Shown piece by piece: positions 1-6,157 of a DNA stretch of 8,505 nucleotides. Numbering within the stretch: position 1 is the stretch's first letter; every line of letters begins with the position of its first letter. The position numbers were made by a program, and so were the translations under genes. This stretch comes from Candidatus Uhrbacteria bacterium. GTDB lineage: Bacteria; Patescibacteriota; Patescibacteriia; 2-12-FULL-60-25. The stretch spans positions 1 through 8,505 of the forward strand of contig CAIKNB010000060.1 in NCBI GenBank assembly GCA_903828685.1, read 5' to 3'. The notes under the pieces are model-generated. The model had not been told where the DNA came from, ran no database searches, and was given only the letters and a program-made list of their open reading frames with translations.

Positions 1-2104
1 AGCCGCCTGTGGGATAACAGGACTCATCGCCCCAAAAGCGTCCGTCCGGCAAATTCACTTGGAACTCCAGAGGCGCAGTGCCTGACGGCACAGTGAAGTC
101 GCAGGCAAGCAAACCATCTCCCGGCACGGTGTCCGTGCACGGCGCGACTTGGGCCCAAACACGCGGTTCCGCATTCGGCGGTTGCCACCAGGCGTTGAGG
201 ATGATGCTGCCTGACGTGGCCGGACCGCTGTAACTGAAGTGCACTTTAACCGTCAGGTTGCCCTGAGAATCCTGGGCATCGGCTGCAGCTCCGGCGTCGG
301 ACACGGCCTGGCAGGAAGCTTGCCCTAGGCAAGCCGGATCTGCGCAGTCTATGAGTCCATTGCAGTCATCGTCAATGGTGTTGCCGCAGTTCTCGGCCAA
401 GGGTTTGCATGCTCCCCAAGCGCAGTTCGGCGCTTCGCAGACTCGTTGGCCTGCGGTACCGCAAGAGGAAACGCATGTTGGCCCGTTCGTCGCACCCAGT
501 TTGCATTGGAAGATTTCGTCGATCTGCCCGTTGCCGTCATCATCCAGCCCGTTGCAAATTTCCTGTGTGGTTTGTCCGGCTTCTGCAGGCAGCGTACCGG
601 CATCGCCGGAATCATCGCCGCCATCGGAATAATCCTCCGGATCATCGCCGCCGCCGCATGTACCGTCTGACGGGCAAGGCGCAGGCAAGGCGCAATCGAA
701 GATCGAGGCGTAGCTCACGACTTGGGATTCGCGGTTTCCCGCCACGGCATCCAGCACGTCTTGCGGAATGGAGACAACGCGCGACCAGTCATAACCCAGC
801 TGTTCAAAAGTTTCGCCCGTAGCGATGGCGCGGCGCGTTTGCCAAGGCGTGACTATTGCGACTTCGGTCTGTTCGTTGGCCTTGATCAGCGAACCCGGAC
901 GCAACTGACGATAACCGTGAGCCGCATAAGTCTGTTCACGCGTCTGGATCTTGGAAGCATCGCTCGTCAGGTCATGGTTGCTGTAGCCCCAAGACGAAAG
1001 CGCTTCCTGCCGAATCACGTCATAGCGCTCATGCGTCAAATCATACGCCATGACCACGGCGTGCGTGCCCGGACGCTGATACGGCGTAACCGCACCCAGG
1101 GCCGAGACGGCCGCAGCATGCGCATAGCACTCCAGCTCGGCTGCCGTGACGTTTGCCGCCAACGAGATGTCGTAGCGATCCGTGGCTATCACAGCCGAAG
1201 TCAACGGCGCAATCTGGCTCTCGCCGGTCACCAGCCAATAGCTGCCGTTACCGTCTCCCAGCATGGAGCCTGGCGGATGATGGCGTATGCCCACGTCGGG
1301 TGTTTGCGCCGGGTCGCCCAGCGTAGCCACGGTCTCGACCGGATCCACCCAATCAGGATGGATGAGCTTGCCGGTCTGGGGATCTTGGCTAAACTCGCTG
1401 CGCGCCGCATAGCCGCGAACCCACGGGCGCAAACCCGAGCGGGTGTAGGCCGAGGGAGCGAAGCTGCCTTTGCGGTTGCCCCAGTGCAGATGGTGCCAAT
1501 CCGTAGCTTGGCTTGAGCCGTACCAGTAATGGCCAATGTGCCCCACGTATTGGCCGCGGCGCACGATTGCGTTCTTTGCCGGATTGCCGGTGCGGGCCGT
1601 GGGATCATAGGCTGAACCCGACTCGCACTGCACATGGCCGAGCAAAGTGGTGAACGGCTTGCCGTTGGGATACTCGTGCTCCAGCACGATGACACAGCCG
1701 TAGTAGCTGGCGTTCTTGGAGCTGGTGGAACCGTAGCCCTGGAATGTGATGTCGGTCGTGATGCGCACGATGCCGTCAGCCGGAGCCATGACCACGGTAC
1801 CGTACGGCGTTTTGCCCACCTGCGTGTCGTGCGCCAGGTGATAACCGTACGAGATGCATTCGCCGTCCGTATTGCGCGCCATGCACATCAGGTCGTTCAT
1901 GCTGCCGAAGCCGAAGCCCAAGTCCGAGGCATTGAATCCCTGGATGGGATATTGGTAGACGCTGGCGTACGGGATGCCGGTCTGCGGATCCAGACTCAAC
2001 TGGTCATCTTTGTTTTGCGCCGTCCCATTGTCCACGCCTCGTTGCGCGGAGCAGCCGACCAAATACACCAAACCAACCGCTGCCACAAATCGCGTTCTGT
2101 TCAT
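1..2104 (-). CDS. Multidomain M23-family metallopeptidase lipoprotein with MopE-like motifs (C-terminus cut by window edge)
   Basis: The frame is open from ATG 2104 to the left edge, giving 701 visible residues; the C-terminus is missing. Residues 1-18 form a lipoprotein signal with lipobox LVGC (Cys18), so the protein is probably exported and lipid-anchored. Residues about 85-212 are an M23/LytM endopeptidase domain. His89 and Asp93 (HxxxD) and His207 of the HLH motif match the zinc ligands of the family, and His157 and His205 match its catalytic histidines; an APADGIV strand lies at 107-113. M23 enzymes usually cut peptidoglycan cross-bridges. Residues about 277-458 hold two clear copies, perhaps three, of a degenerate repeat (PGSxx start, then GYDWSRVV-like). 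A Gly/Asp-rich linker (483-512) follows, then MopE-like motifs at 517-534 (CNGLDDDGNGQIDE) and 573-598 (IDDDCNGLIDCADPAC). Residues 615-701 look beta-rich and are unassigned. A strong ribosome-binding site supports the start. The substrate is unknown. Confidence 0.9.
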   Translation of the reverse strand, partial: MNRTRFVAAVGLVYLVGCSAQRGVDNGTAQNKDDQLSLDPQTGIPYASVYQYPIQGFNASDLGFGFGSMNDLMCMARNTDGECISYGYHLAHDTQVGKTPYGTVVMAPADGIVRITTDITFQGYGSTSSKNASYYGCVIVLEHEYPNGKPFTTLLGHVQCESGSAYDPTARTGNPAKNAIVRRGQYVGHIGHYWYGSSQATDWHHLHWGNRKGSFAPSAYTRSGLRPWVRGYAARSEFSQDPQTGKLIHPDWVDPVETVATLGDPAQTPDVGIRHHPPGSMLGDGNGSYWLVTGESQIAPLTSAVIATDRYDISLAANVTAAELECYAHAAAVSALGAVTPYQRPGTHAVVMAYDLTHERYDVIRQEALSSWGYSNHDLTSDASKIQTREQTYAAHGYRQLRPGSLIKANEQTEVAIVTPWQTRRAIATGETFEQLGYDWSRVVSIPQDVLDAVAGNRESQVVSYASIFDCALPAPCPSDGTCGGGDDPEDYSDGGDDSGDAGTLPAEAGQTTQEICNGLDDDGNGQIDEIFQCKLGATNGPTCVSSCGTAGQRVCEAPNCAWGACKPLAENCGNTIDDDCNGLIDCADPACLGQASCQAVSDAGAAADAQDSQGNLTVKVHFSYSGPATSGSIILNAWWQPPNAEPRVWAQVAPCTDTVPGDGLLACDFTVPSGTAPLEFQVNLPDGRFWGDESCYPTGG

Positions 2105-2113
2105 GATGGAAAT

Positions 2114-2121
2114 CTCCTCCT
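2114..2121 (-). promoter_or_regulatory. Strong Shine-Dalgarno site of the M23 lipoprotein gene
   Basis: The minus strand reads AGGAGGAG, followed by 9 bases and then ATG at 2104. This is the only near-perfect Shine-Dalgarno sequence among the gene starts visible here and it fixes the start of the lipoprotein gene. The 93-base gap between the two left-hand genes also contains an imperfect GC-rich hairpin (2163-2187) about 40 bases upstream of this site. That hairpin lacks a T-tract, so I do not call it a terminator. Confidence 0.8.
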
Positions 2122-2197
2122 GTTTTGCCCTTCGGATTGTCCAAAGTGCCTTGTTCCCTATTCCGCCCGCTATGCATCACGGGCAGGACAAGAAGTT

Positions 2198-2800
2198 TTA
2201 AGGCACGTTGACGGTCCGCACGTACATCGCCGTCTCGGCATCCAGTTTTTCAGGCCACAAAGCGGCGTTGGCATCCTCCAAAATCAAAATCGTGGAAGAA
2301 CCGGTCAGGACAAAACTGTTGCCGCCGTCCAAACTACCCATGGGCACGAGATATCCGGAGCGCGTAGCGACTTCGGTCTTTGTCACATCCTTAGCAGCCA
2401 AAGCCTTGTCCAGCATTTTGCGATCTACGATCCTGGACTCCTCGATAATCAAACCGATCTTGGGATTGTTGATGAGCTGCACCACGGATTCGCGCAGCGG
2501 CGCCGTGCCGTCGATGTAACTCATGTTCATGCTGGTCTGATCCTGTTGGCGTATGAATGTCCAGTTGGGTCCGAGGCCCACCAAAGCATCGCCGCTCGTA
2601 AAATGCGCGCTGGTGCTTTCGGGCAAACCGCTGGGTGCTGCCGAGGAAGTCGCACTGTAAGTCACGGTCCGTGCCGCAGCGCCGGTAGCCGCATAACGGG
2701 TGCGCAGCGGTACAAAACGCAGGACCATGGCCGCAGCCGCAACCAAGACCAAACCAAGCACGAGAAGCAGAACTGTGGGGGAAATAATTTTCTTTTGCAT
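2198..2800 (-). CDS. Hypothetical membrane-anchored exported protein, 200 aa
   Basis: I do not recognise this protein. Residues 1-8 are short and basic (MQKKIISP). Residues about 9-29 form one strongly hydrophobic Leu/Val/Ala helix, which fits an uncleaved signal anchor with the rest outside the membrane. Residues 38-68 are rich in Ala, Ser and Thr and look like a flexible linker. Residues about 69-200 form a mixed globular part with no cysteines and no catalytic motif I can name. The gene lies 93 bases upstream of the M23 lipoprotein gene on the same strand, so the two may be co-transcribed and work at the cell surface; that is inference from position. No Shine-Dalgarno sequence precedes ATG 2800 (upstream bases ACATTAACCAACT). 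It may depend on the promoter near 3190 and a long leader. Length, the membrane helix and sensible composition make it a likely real gene. Confidence 0.75.
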   Translation of the reverse strand: MQKKIISPTVLLLVLGLVLVAAAAMVLRFVPLRTRYAATGAAARTVTYSATSSAAPSGLPESTSAHFTSGDALVGLGPNWTFIRQQDQTSMNMSYIDGTAPLRESVVQLINNPKIGLIIEESRIVDRKMLDKALAAKDVTKTEVATRSGYLVPMGSLDGGNSFVLTGSSTILILEDANAALWPEKLDAETAMYVRTVNVP

Positions 2801-2884
2801 AGTTGGTTAATGTTAGCGCAAATTCCTGCAATCTGCGACTTACGGACAAAGCTGGGAAATTTGATGGTCATGCGCGGGCGAATG

Positions 2885-3172
2885 TTGGGCGCGAGCCTTT
2901 ATGGCTTGCCTTTTTTCCGCCGCTCACGCTGGCATTGTTTGACGCTGCGGTTGTTGAGACCGTTCGCGAGCAACCTGGCGTGGCATGCGTCCGGCATACG
3001 TCTCTCTCCTCTGCGACACGGTCTTCCTTCCCAGGCCATCTCCGATCCAGTCGCCGTACCGGATCGGGGCGCAAGATAGGGCCGCTTTACTCTCCCTATT
3101 CGCGCCCGGCGCTGACCATCTCGCACTCTCCCAGCCTTGCCGTTTGTCTTGGTGCAGGATCTGGCGATCCAT
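2885..3172 (-). ncRNA. Candidate structured RNA or structured 5' leader, family unknown
   Basis: This part of the 501-base gap between comEC and the 200-residue protein gene is packed with inverted repeats. Seen directly: 3157-3161 with 3166-3170 (5 bp, 4-base loop); a two-part stem 3067-3072/3102-3107 plus 3076-3081/3094-3099 (12 bp, 12-base loop); 3042-3048/3061-3067 (7 bp perfect); 2983-2988/2994-2999 (6 bp, with a G-U pair only in minus-strand RNA); and 2957-2967/3013-3024 (11 bp, one bulge). CCTGG 2974-2978 with CCAGG 3031-3035 crosses the last stem and could form a pseudoknot. Unpaired minus-strand segments are purine-rich, as in many structured RNAs. A sigma70-like promoter points to a start near 3172. 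I see no minus-strand terminator before 2800, so it could be a leader of about 370 bases rather than a free RNA. Core motifs of RNase P RNA, tmRNA, SRP RNA and common riboswitches are absent. The pairing was done by eye and could be chance. Confidence 0.4.
2891..2916 (+). terminator. Possible intrinsic terminator on the plus strand
   Basis: GCGAGCC (2891-2897) pairs with GGCTTGC (2903-2909) around a 5-base loop, with one G-U pair. One base later comes T6 (2911-2916). This is the form of a Rho-independent terminator for plus-strand transcription. No plus-strand gene lies to its left in the window, so it would stop an antisense or unrecognised transcript. On the minus strand the stem is preceded by A6 and has no T-tract after it, so it would not terminate there. 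Confidence 0.4.
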
Positions 3173-3178
3173 AAATCC

Positions 3179-3207
3179 AGATTAGAATTACCCGGGGTTT
3201 GGGTCAA
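3179..3207 (-). promoter_or_regulatory. Sigma70-like promoter upstream of the structured region
   Basis: The minus strand has TTGACC at 3207-3202 (5 of 6 matches to TTGACA), a 17-base spacer, and TAATCT at 3184-3179 as the -10 element. An alternative -10, TCTAAT (3186-3181), matches TATAAT better but the spacer is only 15. The predicted start near 3172 is exactly where the hairpin-rich region begins. It would transcribe the structured region and probably the 200-residue protein gene behind it. Confidence 0.5.
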
Positions 3208-3213
3208 AGATTT

Positions 3214-3235
3214 TGTTTGTCGCAGCTGACAAACA
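3214..3235. repeat. Perfect 8-bp inverted repeat next to the promoter
   Basis: TGTTTGTC (3214-3221) and GACAAACA (3228-3235) are perfect inverted copies separated by 6 bases. The repeat ends 6 bases before the -35 box of the minus-strand promoter, so it could be a protein-binding site, or an RNA hairpin at the end of the comEC transcript. Neither strand has a T-tract directly after it, so it is not a classical terminator. A second inverted repeat, ATGTTT/AAACAT, lies at 3261-3278, between this one and the comEC stop codon. Confidence 0.55.
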
Positions 3236-3301
3236 GTGCAGGCGAATGATTCCGGACTCGATGTTTGGCACAAAACATATGCCTGCGCGGTTGTTATGGT
3301 T

Positions 3302-4831
3302 TTATGACATCTTAAAATGATTATCTGACCTATCCACAACCTGTTTTTGCGTTTCAGGTTCTTGCGTCAAACAATGCCACCAGTACAGCAGCATCCCGTA
3401 AGAGGCGAAAAGCAAAAATACGTCCATGCAAGGCAGATGCAAATCCAGCCACGGAACATAATCAGCCAGGTGTGAAATCCAGATGATGAGGCGCGCCAAA
3501 CCCAAAGCCGGCAAACTGATGACGCTTGAACCAAACCAATTGCCCCACGCCGCACAGACCGCGCCCCACGACATGGTCCAAGGCACTAACGGCAAGGCCA
3601 GCGCGTTGGTCAGCAATCCGGCCAATGACATATAACCGAAAATCCACGCCATATATGGCGCGGTCATGAGCGTGGCCCCGCAAGTGCAAGCCAGTGATTC
3701 GCGGCAGGACAATACGTTGGGCACGAATTTCAATTTACGGTTCACGAGCGGCGTCCAAGCCAACAAACCCCAAGTAGCTAAAAATGATAGAGCGAAACCT
3801 GGATCGAATGCCAAAAGCCACGGATTGCATAGATTCAAAAACGCAGCCGCGAGCAAAAGCAAATGCCCGGTACTGGGCAGGCGCCCCACGTGGCGCGCCA
3901 ATATCACGAGCCAACCCATGACTGCGGCGCGCAAGACCGAAGCCCCGAATCCTACGAAACCAACGAAGGCGAGCAAACCGCCGGACACTATCCAAAATCC
4001 CTGACGACGCGAAAAACCCAGGGCCAAAACCAGACCCAAAAGCACACTGACCACGATCGTGACATTGGAACCGGAAACCGCCACCAGATGCATGAGCCCA
4101 GCGCGTTGGAACAAGTCTTTCATGCTGGCCGATAAGTCCTGATCGCCATATAGGATGCCAGTCGTAAGTTCGGCTTCGTCCGTCGGCAAGACGCTCTTGA
4201 TGCGCGCCGTAATCAGATTGCGCCAGCGGGCGAGCACGACCAATGGATCATAATTATCAGCTGGCGAAACGACTTGGACAGCGACCGCGGCTGTACATTC
4301 TGACCATACGCCTTTGTGTGCCAAGCTGCGACGTCGATCCAAGTTGGACGGAAAGGTCAAAGGCACGCGCAAACGGCAAGCAAAACTGACTACTGATCCG
4401 ATTTCCGGCGCTTTGCTTTTAAGACTCAACGAAACATTACTCCCCGGACCGCGGATAACCGCACCATTCGATCTCTGAACCGCCACGATGATGGTGTCGA
4501 GATTGCGCATTTTGCCTTGAGACAAGATTTTGCCTTGAAAAGATGCCGTACGCCCCATCGAAGGCATGACGCCATCAAAATTTTGCGGAAGCGTGAGATT
4601 GAAACGCCAAAAACCCAGCGCCACAATCAATAACAGCGTGGATACGACACGCAACCGACGTCTCTCGCGCAATACTGCGCAAGCCATGGCGCAAAAAGTC
4701 AGAATCAAAGCCAAGCAAAAATCAGGCGTATGCCAAAAAGGCCAAATAGAATGCAGTGCGATGCCCAAAAGCCAGGCACCTAAATCCAAACCCAGAAACG
4801 CAGCGCGCGATTCAAAACGTGAAAGCTCCAT
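3302..4831 (-). CDS. comEC: ComEC/Rec2-type DNA-uptake channel protein without nuclease domain, 509 aa
   Basis: ComEC is the inner-membrane channel that moves single-stranded DNA into the cytoplasm in natural competence. The N-terminus has hydrophobic helices (about 13-30, 36-54 and 62-78), then a soluble beta-rich stretch (about 85-190) that fits the ComEC N-terminal extracytoplasmic domain. The competence domain starts near residue 200. GLMHLVAVSGSNVTIV (245-260) is the family signature, with SGSNV where classical members have SGLHV. RAAVMGWLVILARHVGR (301-317) and DPGFALSFLATWGLL (343-357) are the other conserved blocks, followed by several membrane helices to about 485. The protein ends about 25 residues after the last helix, so the C-terminal metallo-beta-lactamase domain of longer (700-800 residue) ComEC proteins is missing, and no frame in the next 500 bases encodes it. 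An in-frame TAG four codons before ATG 4831 fixes the start. It lies 38 bases after ugd, probably co-transcribed. Confidence 0.9.
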   Translation of the reverse strand: MELSRFESRAAFLGLDLGAWLLGIALHSIWPFWHTPDFCLALILTFCAMACAVLRERRRLRVVSTLLLIVALGFWRFNLTLPQNFDGVMPSMGRTASFQGKILSQGKMRNLDTIIVAVQRSNGAVIRGPGSNVSLSLKSKAPEIGSVVSFACRLRVPLTFPSNLDRRRSLAHKGVWSECTAAVAVQVVSPADNYDPLVVLARWRNLITARIKSVLPTDEAELTTGILYGDQDLSASMKDLFQRAGLMHLVAVSGSNVTIVVSVLLGLVLALGFSRRQGFWIVSGGLLAFVGFVGFGASVLRAAVMGWLVILARHVGRLPSTGHLLLLAAAFLNLCNPWLLAFDPGFALSFLATWGLLAWTPLVNRKLKFVPNVLSCRESLACTCGATLMTAPYMAWIFGYMSLAGLLTNALALPLVPWTMSWGAVCAAWGNWFGSSVISLPALGLARLIIWISHLADYVPWLDLHLPCMDVFLLFASYGMLLYWWHCLTQEPETQKQVVDRSDNHFKMS

Positions 4832-4869
4832 ATTCCAGAGCTATCACAAACATCCAAGATGTACAAAAC

Positions 4870-6156
4870 CTATCCTCTCCCCACCCTCAAATATTTGAAC
4901 CCATGCTTTTCGGCTTGGTCACGGTCCAATAAATTACGCGCGTCCAAGATGAGTGCGCCTGTCATGGCTTGTTTCAGTTTCTCTAAATCCAATGTGCGGA
5001 ATTCTTCCCATTCAGTGGCGATGATGATGGCTGCCGCATCTTGCGCCGCTGCGTAAACAGAAGCTGCGTGCGGTACATCAAAACCATGGAGTTCAAGCAC
5101 TGCTCGCGCCTGCGGATCGAACACCGTGACTTTGGCGCCGCGTTCCACACAATGCCGAATGATATCTATAGCCGGAGATTCACGCGTGTCATCTGTATTG
5201 CCTTTGAACGCCACGCCCAAAATGCCGATGCACTTGCCGGCTAATCCATCCAATTCATTTTCAAGCCGTTCCACGACTCGCGAACGCGCCAGCTTATTCA
5301 TGGCGAGAGCGGCGTTCGTCACAGGCATGGGATGGTTATGCGCTTCGCCGAGTTTGAGGAAAGCTTTCACGTCTTTAGGGAAACAGCTGCCGCCCCAGCC
5401 CGGACCTGGACGCAAGAATTCCTTGCCGATGCGCGGATCGCTGCCCATGCCAAGCGCCACGGCATCCGCATCCGCGCCCACCATCTCGCACAAGTGGGCA
5501 ACTTCGTTGATGAAGCTGATTTTGGTGGCTAAGAATGCGTTGGATGCGTATTTGGTGAGCTCGGCGCTGCGTGTTTGCATGCAAAGCTTGGGACAATCGA
5601 TATGCGCGTACAATCCGCGCATCACATCCGTGGCGCGCGCTGAATCAGAACCGATCACGATGCGCGCGGGTTTGAGGAAATCGAAGATAGCGTGGCCTTC
5701 GCGCAAAAATTCGGGATTGGACACCACGTCGAATTCAGAGCGCGTTAATACGCGGATGATGGAAGTGACACGTTCGGCCGTGCCTACCGGCACCGTGCTC
5801 TTATTGGCGATGACCGCGTAGCCGGTCAGATTCTGCCCGATCATCTTGGCCGCTGAATCCATGTATCGCATGTCCACGGAGCCATCGGCGGCTGAAGGCG
5901 TGCCCACGGCAATGGAAATGACTTCGGCGCCAGGCAAACCGTCGGCGAATGAAGTCGTGAATGTCAGACGTCCGGCTTGCGCATTGCGTTTGACCAGTTC
6001 TTCGAGCCCTGGCTCGTAAATCGGCATAATGCCGTCTTTGAGCTTGGTGATTTTATTTTCATCCGTATCAAGGCACACCACATGATGCCCCAAATCCGCC
6101 AGGCACGCGCCTGAAACCAGTCCCACATATCCGGTGCCGATGATGGTAACGCGCAT
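4870..6156 (-). CDS. ugd: UDP-glucose 6-dehydrogenase
   Basis: This cytoplasmic enzyme oxidises UDP-glucose to UDP-glucuronate with two NAD+, feeding capsule, exopolysaccharide or other surface glycan synthesis. The 428-residue length is normal for the family. The N-terminal Rossmann fold has the GTGYVG motif at 7-12 and Asp30 to bind the NAD ribose. KSTVPVGT lies at 119-126 and SNPEFLREGHA at 146-156 (Glu149). The central domain carries TKYASNAF at 201-208 (Lys202, Asn206). GGSCFPKD at 255-262 contains the catalytic Cys258 and Asp262. The C-terminal UDP-binding domain includes GVAFKGNTDDTRESP (314-328). All expected catalytic residues are present. Some related enzymes use UDP-mannose or UDP-GlcNAc, but the motifs fit UDP-glucose best. 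ATG 6156 lies one base after the stop of the preceding small gene, which suggests translational coupling; no strong Shine-Dalgarno sequence is present. Confidence 0.96.
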   Translation of the reverse strand: MRVTIIGTGYVGLVSGACLADLGHHVVCLDTDENKITKLKDGIMPIYEPGLEELVKRNAQAGRLTFTTSFADGLPGAEVISIAVGTPSAADGSVDMRYMDSAAKMIGQNLTGYAVIANKSTVPVGTAERVTSIIRVLTRSEFDVVSNPEFLREGHAIFDFLKPARIVIGSDSARATDVMRGLYAHIDCPKLCMQTRSAELTKYASNAFLATKISFINEVAHLCEMVGADADAVALGMGSDPRIGKEFLRPGPGWGGSCFPKDVKAFLKLGEAHNHPMPVTNAALAMNKLARSRVVERLENELDGLAGKCIGILGVAFKGNTDDTRESPAIDIIRHCVERGAKVTVFDPQARAVLELHGFDVPHAASVYAAAQDAAAIIIATEWEEFRTLDLEKLKQAMTGALILDARNLLDRDQAEKHGFKYLRVGRG

Positions 6157-6157
6157 A

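Noticed and set aside
722..1516. Plus-strand open frame of 264 codons
   Set aside because: It is fully antisense to the M23 lipoprotein, is Arg-rich with no motif, and is best explained as a shadow of a GC-rich real gene.
1634..3079. Plus-strand open frame of 481 codons
   Set aside because: It lies antisense to the lipoprotein and the 200-residue gene and runs into the gap. The translation is rich in His, Arg and Gln with no domain or membrane pattern, while the minus-strand reading has a lipobox, M23 active site and a strong Shine-Dalgarno site.
2885..3172. RNase P RNA, tmRNA or SRP RNA
   Set aside because: The RNase P GAGGAAAGTCC core, the tRNA-like T-arm and tag codons of tmRNA, and the SRP GGAAGGGAGCAG-like loop are all absent. 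GGGAAGGAAGACC on the minus strand resembles the RNase P core only loosely and is in the wrong context.
3214..3235. Intrinsic terminator of comEC
   Set aside because: The stem is perfect but AT-rich and is followed by AAAATCTTT, not a T-tract, on the minus strand. I list it as an inverted repeat only.
2899..3339. Minus-strand open frame of 146 codons in the gap
   Set aside because: It overlaps the comEC end in another frame, has many Cys and Arg residues without a pattern, and covers the hairpin-rich region. No Shine-Dalgarno site was seen.
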